This document shows positions 45,878 to 57,130 of a stretch of 64,000 bases of DNA, one piece after another (the stretch's first letter is position 1; every line of letters begins with the position of its first letter). Below the pieces are notes generated by a model. It saw nothing but the letters and a program-made list of their open reading frames with translations, did no database searches and was not told the origin of the DNA. This DNA comes from Gnetum montanum (Eukaryota > Streptophyta > Gnetopsida > Gnetales > Gnetaceae): assembly GCA_015680685.1 (NCBI GenBank), contig MNCI01002233.1:174552-238551 (forward strand), written 5' to 3'. Position numbers and translations under genes: made by a program.

Positions 45878-48384
45878 GTGTTGCTTTACAGATTTGCGCT
45901 TCACAAAATATCTGATGACCCTTACCCAGGCTTTCATCTTATGATGGCAGGTCAAGTGAGAGATGAGAATCCATCGCACCCTTTCCATGCCTTTAACGCT
46001 AGTAGGGCCACAAGGCGAGCTCGCAAGATAGTTGAACCCCGATATGATCGACTGGGGATCAACTACAATTAACACTGTAGCAACCTTAGAAGCATCCCCA
46101 GATTAGCCTAGACACCTAGTCCAAGCCCTACATTTAGAGGTCAGGGATGTAACTGATGATCCTCTTGTCAAGATACCTGTAACCACATCAAAAAGGAAGG
46201 TAAAGACGTTAAGACTTAGCTCCCTCCTAGGCACGCAAATACATGAAGGCATAGTTAAAACTTTGTAGGATCACATCGATGTTTTCACATGGTTGTACAG
46301 TGACATGCTGGGTTTGGATCCGTAGATGATTCAACACAATATTGTCCTAGAACCATAAGTAAAGGCAGTCAAGCAAAAGGCACATAAGATTAAGCCAGAA
46401 ATCGCACTAGCCGTGAGGGACGAAATCACTAAGTTGTACCAAGCAGGTTTCATCTGCACGGTCAACTATTTAGAGTGGGTGTCCAACATTGTTGTAGTTT
46501 CAAAGAAAATAGGAGGGATACGAATCTGTATAGACTTCCAAGACTTGAACATAGTAATGATCAAAGATAACTTCCCACTCCTAAGCATTGATCAACTCAT
46601 CGACACCACGGTTGGTCATGCTCTGCTATCCTTCATGGATGGTTTCTCCAGATACAATTAAATTTGCATCAACCTAGAGCACCAGCTGTTGACAACCTTC
46701 ATGACTCCATGGGGAACCTTCTGCTATACCATGATGCCTTTCAGGCTCAAGAATGCTAGAGCAACCTACCAGCGAGCCATGACCTACATTTTCAATGACT
46801 ACATGCTAGAAACGTTAAACGATTACGTAGATGATATAGCAGTTAAGTCCAAAGAGGTATCCAATCACCCATGTGATCTAGGGGTAGTCCTCAAGTGCTG
46901 CCAAATGCACGACTTATGTCTCAATCCTAAGAAGTGCATCTTTGGAGTAAAGACTGGACGCATGTTAGGGTTTGTAGTATCAGAGGCTGGAATACAGGTG
47001 GACCCAGACAAAGTCAAGGCCATCATCAACTTGGCACCTCCCACAAATCTTAATTAATTATGTGGTTTACAAGGTAGAGTGCAATTCATTCTGAGGTTTA
47101 TAGCAAGGTTGACTAACAAGTTACACCCCGTGCAACATCTTCTAAAGAAGGGGGTTGACTTCGAGTGAACAACCCAGTGTCAACAAGCCTTCGACAACCT
47201 GAAGAAGGAGCTCTTGCACCTCCCAACAATGCACCCGTCACAAAGGGAGAAGCCTTTCTTCATATACCTTGCCACCTCTGATACATCCATAGCAACGCTG
47301 CTATGTCAGAAGCGAGACAACGGTTCTGAGATACCGGTGTACTACCTAAGCCATGCACTAATAGCATACAAGGAAAAATACAATGAAGTGGAGAGGAATT
47401 GCCTAGCCTTGGTATTCACACTCAAAAAGTAGCAGCATTACCTATTCCACAACACAACCAACATCATTTGCAGAAGCAACATACTCTAGGCTATCACCAG
47501 CAACCTATACGAAAGTGGCAGGATAGCCTGATGGAAAGCAATAACCATGGAGTTTGACCTATGCTATGTAAGTCAATTGTTGACAAAGGGTCAAGCCATA
47601 GCAACCCAACTTACGGCCTTACTAGTCAACAACTAGGCAACCATAGATCCTGAGTTCCCAGATGAATACGTTAGTAATGTCACCATTGTCCCATTGCACT
47701 TCGACGTGACCTTACACTTCAATGGCACCTCAACCACCCGAGGAGGTAGCACCGCTACCACGATCACATTCACCTCTATGGAAATGCACCCATCATCTTA
47801 TCGATTTACGTTCCGTTGCACCAACAACGTGGTAGAATACAAGGGGCTACTCAGAGGCCTCTTAACTACCCGTGTGCTACGTATACAACACCTAGTGATC
47901 TAGGGAGATTTACAACTAGTCATGAATCAAATCACCGAAGTCTACGCCTGCAAGGCTACGCACCTACAAACCTACTGCGACCTAGCAAGAATCCTACTAA
48001 AGAAATTCATGACCACCGATGTGCAACATGTGCTGCATAACAAGAACACCATAGTAGATGCCCTATCCACCCTCATGTTAAACATTCCATCGCATTCTTT
48101 GGCAAACCTACCAACCACAATCATAGAATGTATCAAGCCCATCACTCAAGAGGAACATCTAGGAGTGGTATGATAACATTAAAGTTTATTTACAACATAG
48201 TGCAGAAAGGAGACCTCGTTCTCAAGGCTGTCCATGAGCATGTGAGTAAATTCTCAGCCAATTGGAAAGGACCTTACGTGGTCACTAAAGCCTTTGGGAA
48301 TGGAGCCTTCAAACTGGTAGACATGGATGACAACGAGTTCACCAACCTAGTGAAACACACGTACCTCAAGCCATACTACATCTG
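45878..48384 (+). pseudogene. pol: pol of element D: RT, RNase H, second RNase H, integrase tail
   Basis: 45878-46072 opens with MLLYRFALHKISDDPYPG, so pol here may start as a separate ORF. RT runs from about 46200 to 46980: RICIDFQDLN, FMDGFSRYN-stop-I, TPWGTFCYTMMPFRLKNA and the catalytic YVDD box at 46824-46835. RNase H (47100-47560): FFIYLATSDTSIATLL, YNEVERNCLALVFTLKK. A second RNase H (47690-48090): LHFNGTST (usual Asp now Asn), CTNNVVEYKGLL, LVMNQITEVYACKA, VDALSTL. This second domain defines Tat elements. At about 48175 the sequence jumps to the integrase C-terminal tail (GDLVLKAV, NWKGPYVV, HTYLKPYY): the zinc finger and DDE core are missing. Most internal stops fit C-to-T changes. 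Confidence 0.85.
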
Positions 48385-48439
48385 AAGTGCAACAGCAACA
48401 AGAAGCACCGTCCTCTATGATGATAAATTGGTAGTTGCA

Positions 48440-48690
48440 CCAGGTAGTGTCCATAATTATGATAAACTAGTATCATTGAGCAGCGTCTGCCATGACGTTA
48501 AACTAGCGGCAATCATCTGCTACGACGTAAAAATGGCACTATTAGTCCACTATGACTATAAACTAGCATTGCACGTCCACTACAATGTAAAACTAGCATG
48601 TACGGTCTGTTGGGATCCTAAACCAGCACAGTGGTCTTCTAAGACCTTAAACCAGCACATGGTCTACCAAGACCTTAAACTGGGTTCGTG
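48440..48690 (+). repeat. Hairpin-repeat array 3 of element D, 30-bp period
   Basis: Eight units, the last seven starting at 48484, 48514, 48544, 48574, 48604, 48633 and 48661. Stems with 6-nt loops: CGTC-TGCCAT-GACG, CATC-TGCTAC-GACG, AGTC-CACTAT-GACT, CGTC-CACTAC-AATG, GGTC-TGTTGG-GATC, GGTC-TTCTAA-GACC and GGTC-TACCAA-GACC. Each is followed by a (T)AAACYAGC tail. Stem bases change in pairs while loop length and tail stay fixed. Confidence 0.85.
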
Positions 48691-49643
48691 TCACACCCTC
48701 AACATGCACCACCACCAGATACGTGTTGAACGAAGGAGCGACACGCAGGTGGGATGTCGTAGCTCTAGGAGTGTATGTAGCACCGCCACCTTCGGTTTCA
48801 TGCTGACCCTTCGAAGATGTCATATGATGTCACATGGGCCCTTTGAACCTACCGTCACCACGGCCCATCACCCTAATAGTAGTTCCTAGGCTTGTTCTCA
48901 CTTCTGGGGTGCTGACAGTATTGTGGCCTAGCCACAATATTGTTGCTTTTCAGTTTCCCACCAAGGTTTTGGCTCGTGTAATGTTTAGCTATGTGGTAGT
49001 TGATCCCATAGCAGGACTAAGCACACATTCCTTTGGTAGGAATTCCAGTGCATCTGTGCCCACAATAGCTCTTAGCAGCTTGGAGGCTAGCTCCTCTGCA
49101 CCAGCATTACCAAGGCCATTGCTAGCCTTCTTGCTTTGGGCATCTCACACTAGCAACGGTGCCCAAGAGTAACAACAATGCCAGCAGCCAGCAGGACCTT
49201 GTCCTCGCAAACGTATCTTGCTACAACAGCAAACATTACAACATCGCGAAGTGAGTGCCTCAACTAACATGGCTACTTGAAAGTGCAGACTCCAACACGT
49301 GCGTAAAACAGCTCGCCATATGGAAGATTTATGTAGGTAAGTTAGAACCCTCCATGAATGTAACACAACTCATCCTACAGAGGGGACACTTACCTACAAG
49401 AGGTTGAAGAATAGTGCTAGCTAAGGATGAAAATGCAAACGAGCCCCTCAAAGAACTCCGACGAAGGACTCGGCTAAACATTGTCTTTTCTCTCTGCCTT
49501 AACCTCCGCAAAACCAATGCAACACTCTCAAGCACGACCAAGTGACGTCTTAGCACTCACCAAGCGACAACCTTAACATTTCACCTGCTGAGGTGTTTCA
49601 TATTCTTTGCCGACGTCCATCAAGCCTGTTCTCTAAACATCGA
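48691..49643 (+). other. 3' non-coding region of element D
   Basis: It has no conserved frame. Short open frames (48834-49172, 49145-49366) are not matched in C or B. Phrases CCTACAGAGGGGACACTTACC and GATGTTTCAT-like ends recur in the 3' regions of C and B. Confidence 0.5.
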
Positions 49644-49657
49644 CAAAGAGGGGCCAA
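49644..49657 (+). other. Polypurine tract of element D
   Basis: CAAAGAGGGGCCAA directly before the 3' LTR start TGAAACACC; the best preserved tract of the four Tat-like elements. Confidence 0.8.
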
Positions 49658-51338
49658 TGAAACACCTTAAAATGCAAGGTCATCCTTGCTTCACAAGGCT
49701 CTTACAGTTTGCACAGCACTGTGGCAGTTCATCGGGAGGAGAACGTTCTAAGTCCAGGTTGGCCAGTTTGGCAAATTTTCTACTTTGAGCATGGACAGGT
49801 TCTGTACCATCCTGCCTACCCACCAAAGTAGCCTAAACAGCCAACAACCTGCTTAGAAACAGTGTGCAGAATTAGCAATAGCATTCTGGATGCGCAAGAA
49901 ATATTTTTTCAAGTTTTCTAAGTCACGAAGCCTGCTACGCTATGTAGCGTAGCAAGCTCCAAAAGATGATGGCATAACGAAGTGCTATGCTACGCATGGT
50001 GTAGCATGGACACAACTTCATTACCCACTCCCCTCGCCCAATTTTGAGTTTTGCAGTGACGTCCCTTTCCACTAAAAAATGGTGGACCATGTCTGCTACT
50101 ACGTTACGCTGAACTACATGGCGTAGCAAGGCGTAGCAATCCTACGGAAGAGACAGAAGGCAGTTCGAAAGGCGGAGTCAACAAAGTTCGTGAGACTTGC
50201 ATCGTAGGAGACCAGGTTTGCAAAATAGCAAAGCTTTAGCAACTAAGGCAAGTTGCTATACTACAGAGCGTAGCAAGCATGGGACATATAGCAGGATGCA
50301 CGACAAAGTGGTACGCTACGCCAAACATGCCACGTCACAAAGCACAGCAAGGCATACAGGTGGGTGTGCGACATCAATGCACTCCACCTGATCGGACCAT
50401 TGGCACATGCCTCCAAATGCTGATGGCACAATTACAGCATAGTAGGATTGTAGTTATTGCATAGAAGATTGCATCGCAACAATCTTGTAGGTCCAGTGGT
50501 CACAAATGACACGAGTGGTGCCAGCAAGACAACCAAGGCCTGAGGCACATAACATTCAAACCATCCCTTTCGCATGCCCTCGGTCCTATAAATACCCCAA
50601 CAAACAGCATGCAAGAGGCCAGCAATTTTCAAGAGTCTGCAATTTTTAAAAGTTAACAATTTTAAAAGAGTTGGCATCTTTCTTGAATCAGACAACTTCC
50701 AAGTGTTGGGAACTTTAAAATTCTAAAACAAAGATTTCCCCTCTCTCCAGCATTGTAATATCAAAGTTACTTGTCTAATATTGTAAATAGCGAGTCTCTC
50801 TCGGCTGGCGTGAGGTCCCTGTCTCTGTTCTACAACCATGGTAGAACCCCATACCGCTTGTACACAAGTTTGCACCCAAGCACATAGCTCTCTTTTCTCA
50901 ACACGCTTTGGTTACCCTCAAGATTTCTGCACTCCGTCACGCTGTGCAACCAATTGTATCCACCCTGACCAAGTGAGTTTGTAGCTTTGGAGCGATGCAT
51001 GTTTCTAACCACATTTTACTTTTTCTCTCATTTGTTAGCTCATTTTTGCATTATTTTCTATCTTATTCACCTTTAAGCATTACTTCGTATTACTGTCGCA
51101 TTTTTATAGTTTCTCCCCCGCTCCATTTGCCCTTAAGCATTATCTCACATTTCACATTATTTACATTGCAAAAGGCTATATTGACGCCGATGTAAGTCCC
51201 TGTCTAATCAACCAGTCTGTTCAGGGCACCTCGTGTCTACACACATATAGCATGGCCCTCCCGCGGATACAGGGTTCGAACTGTCACACCCGTCGACCCC
51301 CGGTGTTCTTCCAGTCATCAATGTTTTTGGTTGCTACA
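49658..51338 (+). repeat. 3' LTR of element D
   Basis: It aligns with the 5' LTR over its full length. Start TGAAACACC, end GGTTGCTACA, TATA box CCTATAAATACCCC at 50585-50598. The GCTACGC/GCGTAGC inverted arms recur at 49933-49955, 49985-50008, 50097-50135 and 50265-50280. The DNA right after it is ATCCC, then TAGT, then the LTR of element E. Confidence 0.9.
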
Positions 51339-51347
51339 ATCCCTAGT

Positions 51348-52244
51348 TGATGAGTTATAGTTTTGTTAACTGCATTGATGTACCCTCGTTGACTAGGCCT
51401 CATCAACACATCGTATCATTCATTGATAAGGCCTTGTTGACACAATGTCTACTTTTGTCCTATAAATACATGTCTACCAATTGCATTTATGGCATCAATA
51501 TTTTAGTAGTATCAAATCTCTTGCAATTTTTTCATTTCAGAGTTAGAATATTTTCCCCGAGTACATACGACAAGAGTCATTGAGTGTATGGATCTTTATT
51601 TGAGTATTGTTGTACCTGAGCATGATAGTGTGTGCAGTAATAAAGACAAGATTTTTGATAAACCTTACAACATTCTAGATAGATTAAATATTTTATTTAT
51701 GCATTTAATGTTTTTAATAATTTATTAAATGTTTCCTAGTAATTAAGCTAATGAAGTAGTTGAATAAGATAAGTCATATAGATTAAACACATAAGTATGG
51801 TCACTTTAAGTGTAACATGTATTTGCTTGGTAATCCTAGCAGTGTTATTGCTTGGTATGCCCAATAGCATGGTGCTTGGTAACCTAGTAGTAGATACATG
51901 GGTTCAAGATGTGTGTGGAGAGTGGGACTAGATGCTTATGTTAGGACTACTTAAATACTAGTTAATTAGTTAATTTAAATTAGTGAATCCAATTACTTAT
52001 ATCTCTCTTTGAATACCAAATGATAAAATATAAAATGATAAGAATCAGATGCCTCAATTACACTTAACCACACTAGTTTATGTCACAAGTGTAATTGGGA
52101 AGACAATGATTGACCTTAAGCCAAAGATTCACTTCCTAGAAGACTAGTGCACCAAAAACTACAAAGTCCATAGAATTTGACTAGATCAAGCATGAACGCT
52201 TATGATTTGTATGGTTGGACATAGGGGTACCTTGTCGCTCATCA
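51348..52244 (+). repeat. 5' LTR of element E
   Basis: Start TGATGAGTTATAG, end GTCGCTCATCA. It matches the 3' LTR from 63551 over the first 450 bases. The promoter region has eroded copies of the TCGATGAGGCCTCATCGA palindrome, then CCTATAAATACATG near 51470. TTGGTAATCC-type repeats lie in the 3' half (51830-51890). Confidence 0.85.
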
Positions 52245-52245
52245 T

Positions 52246-52263
52246 TGGTGTTGTTGCTAGGAA
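52246..52263 (+). other. Primer binding site of element E
   Basis: TGGTGTTGTTGCTAGGAA, one base after the LTR. It differs from the Athila tRNA-Asp site TGGCGCCGTTGCCGGGGA mostly by C-to-T and G-to-A changes. Confidence 0.75.
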
Positions 52264-52579
52264 CTTTGTTTGTTGAAACATGTGCTATCTAGGATTAGTG
52301 AACATTATTTATGTTGTTGGATTAACTCAAGGCCAACATCACTTACAACAACATATAAACTACTAATAAAATTGATAGTTTTGTTCGTTTTGCAAAATTC
52401 CTTCTACTTTCCATAGACATGAAGATGTCAAATTGCTAGTCCCATAGGAGTGCAAAGTGATATATACTCATCAAGATGAGTATGTACTAGACTTCACCTT
52501 CATCCTACATCAGGATGAATAGTTTCAATGGCATGAAATGGAGGGCAACATCATCTTGCCCCCAATAAATTTATACCTA

Positions 52580-54150
52580 GGATGCTACTTAAAAAATATT
52601 AATAAGTTGAGCATTCTAGATCTTCATGAAGAATATGTTGTGGATGGTTATGACACTCAGGATTATCATCCCACTAAAACACAACATAGGTGAAATTAAC
52701 ACCAAGAGAAGAATAATGAGTTTACAAAGGAAAAATACTTTACTAATCCCTTGTTCCTACTAAACCAAAATGACAATGAGGATCCTCCTCCTAAAGGTTC
52801 ACAACATGAAGATTCTCCACCCTCTATTATTGGTGACAAGGGTGCGACCCTAAACTTGTGATCCACTATTCATAAACTAGGTTCAAAAAAGAGTGATAGT
52901 CAAGGTAGGAACTCGAGCAAGCATCACAATATGAAGGGATCTAATGATGGTGATCATAATGAGCAAAAAAGTGATGGCAGACACTATGATGGTGGTGGTT
53001 TTCCACCTTCCTCTCCATTCTCTTCATCTGATTTTGAACATTTATCTTCGTCTTCCAATTCTCATAAAATCCACCATCAAAATAATCATGATGAAGGTGA
53101 TCAATGAGACAATAATGACCATGAAGGCCAATAGGACCAAATGGATGGTCAAAACCATCATCGATGTCATCAACATAGTGACAATAATATACCTTTATTG
53201 GAAACTTGAAGCATTCTCAACATTATAGATGTAGTTATAATTCTAACTAGTCATATAAAAGATAGTATGATCAAGCACTTAGACAAGAATAATATCCCAA
53301 GATTTGAGGAGGGATACAACTCTAATCCATAGACACATTTACAACCTTTCCATGATTTTTGTGTCTTACAAAACATAGAAAATGATAGTAGAAACTCATG
53401 TTTTCCCTAGGACACTCATCAAGGAAGCTCAAAGCTCATACCAATCCTTGGAACCAGAATCCATTTGTTGATGGAGTACCATGTTGGAGCTATTTAATGA
53501 CAAATACTAGATATACTCCAAAGTGTCTAATCTGAGAAGGCAAATCCAAGGCTAGAAATAGGGAACACATGTACCCTTGAATGCCACCATGAATAGATAC
53601 TATTCACTCTTATATTGATGCCTTGGCCATGGTTATTCTCAGAGGGAACAACTTGACCACATCATAGATGGGCTTAGAGAAAAAACTAGAAGAACTCTTA
53701 GGGTGTATGCCTAAGGAAGATTATCTAAACTGAGAGCTCATTAGATGCAAAGGCTAATTGAAAAAGTAGCAAAAGAAGAAGATGAGCTATGAAAAAGAGA
53801 AAGTGCAGAAGAATATAATAGGGACCTTTCCATTAGGAAATGGAAGGTTTGATTTTGTGATGAAGAGAAGTCATCACTTGATGAAGTGGTGAACAAGAAA
53901 ACCTTACCCATCTAAAAATTTGTTTTTGATATTTTAGCAAAGGTTGATAAATTATGGGACTATTTGGATGAAAAATTTCAAACTACTATGAATATTGCTA
54001 AAGAATCTAAAGAGAAAAATAGTGATTGTAATTATAGGAGATGAAAAGAAGTTGAACATGCCTACCAAAGAGGTAAGGGAAAAGCTATGATCATAGAGGA
54101 AGTTGTAAAAACTAACTCTGATGATGAAACTGATTGTGATATTTTTTAAT
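52580..54150 (+). pseudogene. gag: gag of element E (Athila-like, degenerate)
   Basis: The Ser/His-rich N-terminal part (about 52880-53100, GRHYDGGGFPPSSPFSSSDF) and a capsid remnant with DKNNIPRFEEGYNSNP near 53275-53330 match F. The remainder to about 54150 has numerous stops. The pro/gln-rich tail corresponds to 54200-54500. Confidence 0.6.
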
Positions 54151-54969
54151 ACAAATATCCAAAGGGTTGTTTCCCTATGATTTTACACTTAAAAGAGTCT
54201 AGGGTATATGCATTGAATCCTTAACTAGCATGTAGGCAAGCACTGAGATGATTGCCTTATCCTTAAGGTAATCCAAGGTAGTTTCACCAACAACATCAAG
54301 CTTACTATCCAAGTGAAGCTCCTTCACAACCTTATGAATAATACCAATAATGGTACCAACCACAATTATGGGGAATGCCACCACCAAGGCAGTAGTACCC
54401 TTATAGTCAACTAGATATATATGGGTACTATGTTCAGTAACCCATCTCTTTAAGAAGATTTACAAGTCATACCTCATTTTAGCCTCACTATTACCCTTCA
54501 AAGTACCACTAAATACATTCACCATCTACTTGAGGGAAAAATCCATAACTATACCATCTTTCACATCTGTCTATACACACACCTATGCCTTCAACCCAAT
54601 TGTCTCTTGCTCCATCCATGCAAGGTAAAATTCCTCCATAGCCACAACAATAAAATGCTATAAGGATTGTACATTCATAACTAGCTCTCCTACCAAGTGG
54701 TTTGAACAATTTATCTAGAAAAATATGCTTCTTTTGACCTAGTAGTCCTCTCCAACCCTCATAACCTAGTATGGCTAATTGTCTTGCATGTCTAAGACCC
54801 TCATCCTCTACATCAAATACCTTCAAGTTCGCTTAAAAACAACTGCCACCTTGAATTTTCACTATGATGCTAACTCATGTTGTTTCCGACTAGATCAAGG
54901 CTAGCAATCTTTCCGCAAAAAGATCTAACCTAGGAAGTCCACTCATTTACCTATAAATCACTAGACATA

Positions 54970-55460
54970 AGCCATGTAAGGCTCTTCTTGACTCTAGCTC
55001 TAGAGTCAATCTCATCTCTCATGACATGCACAAGGCCAAGAACCTACCATCTCTCAAAAAGAACAACATTAGTCTAGAATTAGCAAATCAATCAATTACT
55101 ATTCCTTTGAGATTAGTAGAGGACATTGTGACCATAGTGCATGGGTGGTTCTATCCTACTAATTTTCTAGTGATTAAGGTTGAAAACTACAAAAGTGAAT
55201 TTCACATCATTATGGGAAGAGCTTGGTTACACATGGTTAACCCACATATGGGCATAAGGTATCTCTTTCCAGAAATATCTAGAGAAAATGAGTTGGGAAA
55301 GATAGAGAAAAAGCATATTCCATGCATTGCATACAACAATAATAGGTGCAATTATGTGCAAAATATTTGGTCCATCAAAAGTACATACATTATAACATGC
55401 AATCAGTGTGCACAAGAAATCAATATTCAATGGTGTCTATATGCAACAACCACAAAATAG
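54970..55460 (+). pseudogene. Protease of element E (degenerate)
   Basis: Upstream in frame with 55026-55460 lies KALLDSSSRVNLIS, equivalent to the Athila active site LLDSGASVNLMP, so DSG has become DSS. Then LELANQSITIPLRLVEDIV and HIIMGRAWL (for ILGRPFL) follow in the order typical of Athila proteases. It continues into the linker before RT. The altered active site and surrounding stops make it inactive. Confidence 0.75.
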
Positions 55461-55539
55461 GAGGGCATCTAGTGGCTGATAGCTGACTCAGATATCAACA
55501 TATTATGCATAGAACCAACTCAGAACCTAACATGCGCTA

Positions 55540-57130
55540 ATGTTAAATGCATGAATAAACTTAAAAAACTTCATCCCAAACTCTCTAATGAAGATGATAC
55601 CTATAGGGAAGAGTTGGAAATCACTAATAACTTCAAGCAAGAGACCCTAAAGCTAAACGATTTATTAGCTAACATGGAATATGCATTTTTAAATAATGAT
55701 AAGCTAGTCATAATCAATGTCAAACTTGCTCCTAAACAAAAAGAAAAGTTGTTAAAGGTCGTTAACAACTAGCCAATATCCTTTGCTTGGTCATATCTAG
55801 AGCTATCAGGAATCAATCCAAGGATATGCTAGCATTTCATTTATATCAACTCAACCATGAATCCTAGAAGTAAACCATAAAGGTTATTGTATCCCAAATT
55901 GAAGCAGATCATCAAGGAGAAAATTGAACAACTCTTCAAGGTAGGGTTCATCTATCCTATTTTGGATAGTGAGTGGGTTAGCCCACTCACAATGTTTTCC
56001 AAGAAAGGTGGAAAGTGGCAGGCTTGCATTAACTTTAGGCTATTGAATATGGAAACATTTAAAGATCATTTTTCATTGTCATTTGTGGATCAAGTGTTGG
56101 ACACCATATCTGAGCATCATTATTAAAGCTTTTTGGATGGTTATAATGGGTATAATCAAATCCAAATTATGCTAGAAGATCAATACAAGACAACATTCAT
56201 GAGTCCTTGGGGTACTTTTGCATATTATGAGATGCCATTCAGTTTGTGCAATGCCCTTGCAACATTTCAATGCTTGGTCCTTTGTATTTTTTAACAATAG
56301 ATTGGTAGTGGTGTGGAAGTCTTCATGAATGACTTTTCCACCTATGGAGCTACGTTTGAGCAAGCCCTGGACCACCTTGAGCAAGTATTAAAGAGATGTG
56401 TTGAAACAAACTTGTAGATCAATTGCTAAAAGAGCCATCTCATGGTCCAAGAAGGCATTGTACTAGGGCATAGAATCACTCAAGCAAGGATTGAGGTAGA
56501 CCCAGAAAAGATAAGTGTCATCCAAGGAATAACATGCCAACCAAAGATAGTTAAAGATGTTCAGTCATTTTTTGGACACACTGGCCACTACCAGTAATTC
56601 ATAGAAAATTTCTCTAAGATTACAAAAGCATTGGTAGAGCTTACAAGAAAGATGGACCTTTCACCTAGACCAAGGAATGTGAACATGCATTTAAATAGCT
56701 AAAGGAGAAACTTGTAGAATCACCAATCCTATGAATATCATATTGAACCAATCCTTTCCATGTTATGATGGATGCATCTAACTATGCCTTGGGAGCAGTG
56801 CTCATGCATATGGATAATAAGAAATGTCCATACTACATTCACTATGCGAGATAAAGCATTATGGGAGCACAATTGAATTACACCACCATGGAAAAAGAAT
56901 TAATAGTAGTAGTGTATACTTTGGAAAAGTTTAGGCACTATGTGCTTGGCTATAAAGTATTTGTGCACATGGACCACAATGTAATATGCTTCCTCATGAA
57001 CAAGTCAATGGTGATCCCTCGTGTTATATAGTAGCTTATGGTCTTGCAAAAATTTAATCTCATAATGGTAGATCAAAAAGGAACCAAGAATGTTATCATT
57101 GACCACCTCTCTAACTTAAGATGGGATAAT
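55540..57130 (+). pseudogene. pol: Reverse transcriptase and RNase H of element E
   Basis: RT: QIIKEKIEQLFKVGFIYPI, FSKKGGKWQACINFRLLN, GYNQIQIMLEDQYKTTFM, SPWGTFAYYEMPFSLCNA, and the catalytic box at 56322-56333 reads FMND instead of FMDD. RNase H (56765-57000): MDASNYALGAVLMH, YTTMEKELIVVVYTLEKF, VHMDHNVICFL. Stops interrupt it at about 56125, 56294, 56416, 56597 and others. The conserved order and spacing identify a Ty3/gypsy pol. There is no archaeal-type RNase H after it. Confidence 0.8.

Larger units (their letters stand above)
33991..51338 (+). mobile_element. Element D: 17.3-kb Tat-like element with an antisense gene
   Basis: Both LTRs are present (1,683 and 1,681 bases). They are flanked by ATCCT before and ATCCC after, a 4-of-5 match for a 5-bp target duplication. 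The order is LTR, primer site, repeat leader, gag, protease, hairpin array 1, antisense gene, hairpin array 2, RT, RNase H, second RNase H, integrase tail, hairpin array 3, 3' region, PPT, LTR. The integrase catalytic core is deleted. By eye the LTRs agree at roughly nine of ten bases, so it is not recent, yet it is younger than C and F. Confidence 0.9.

Noticed and set aside
48440-48690. Possible CRISPR-like array (30-bp period)
   Set aside because: There is no constant repeat with unique spacers. The whole unit drifts, stems co-vary, and the context is a plant retrotransposon.
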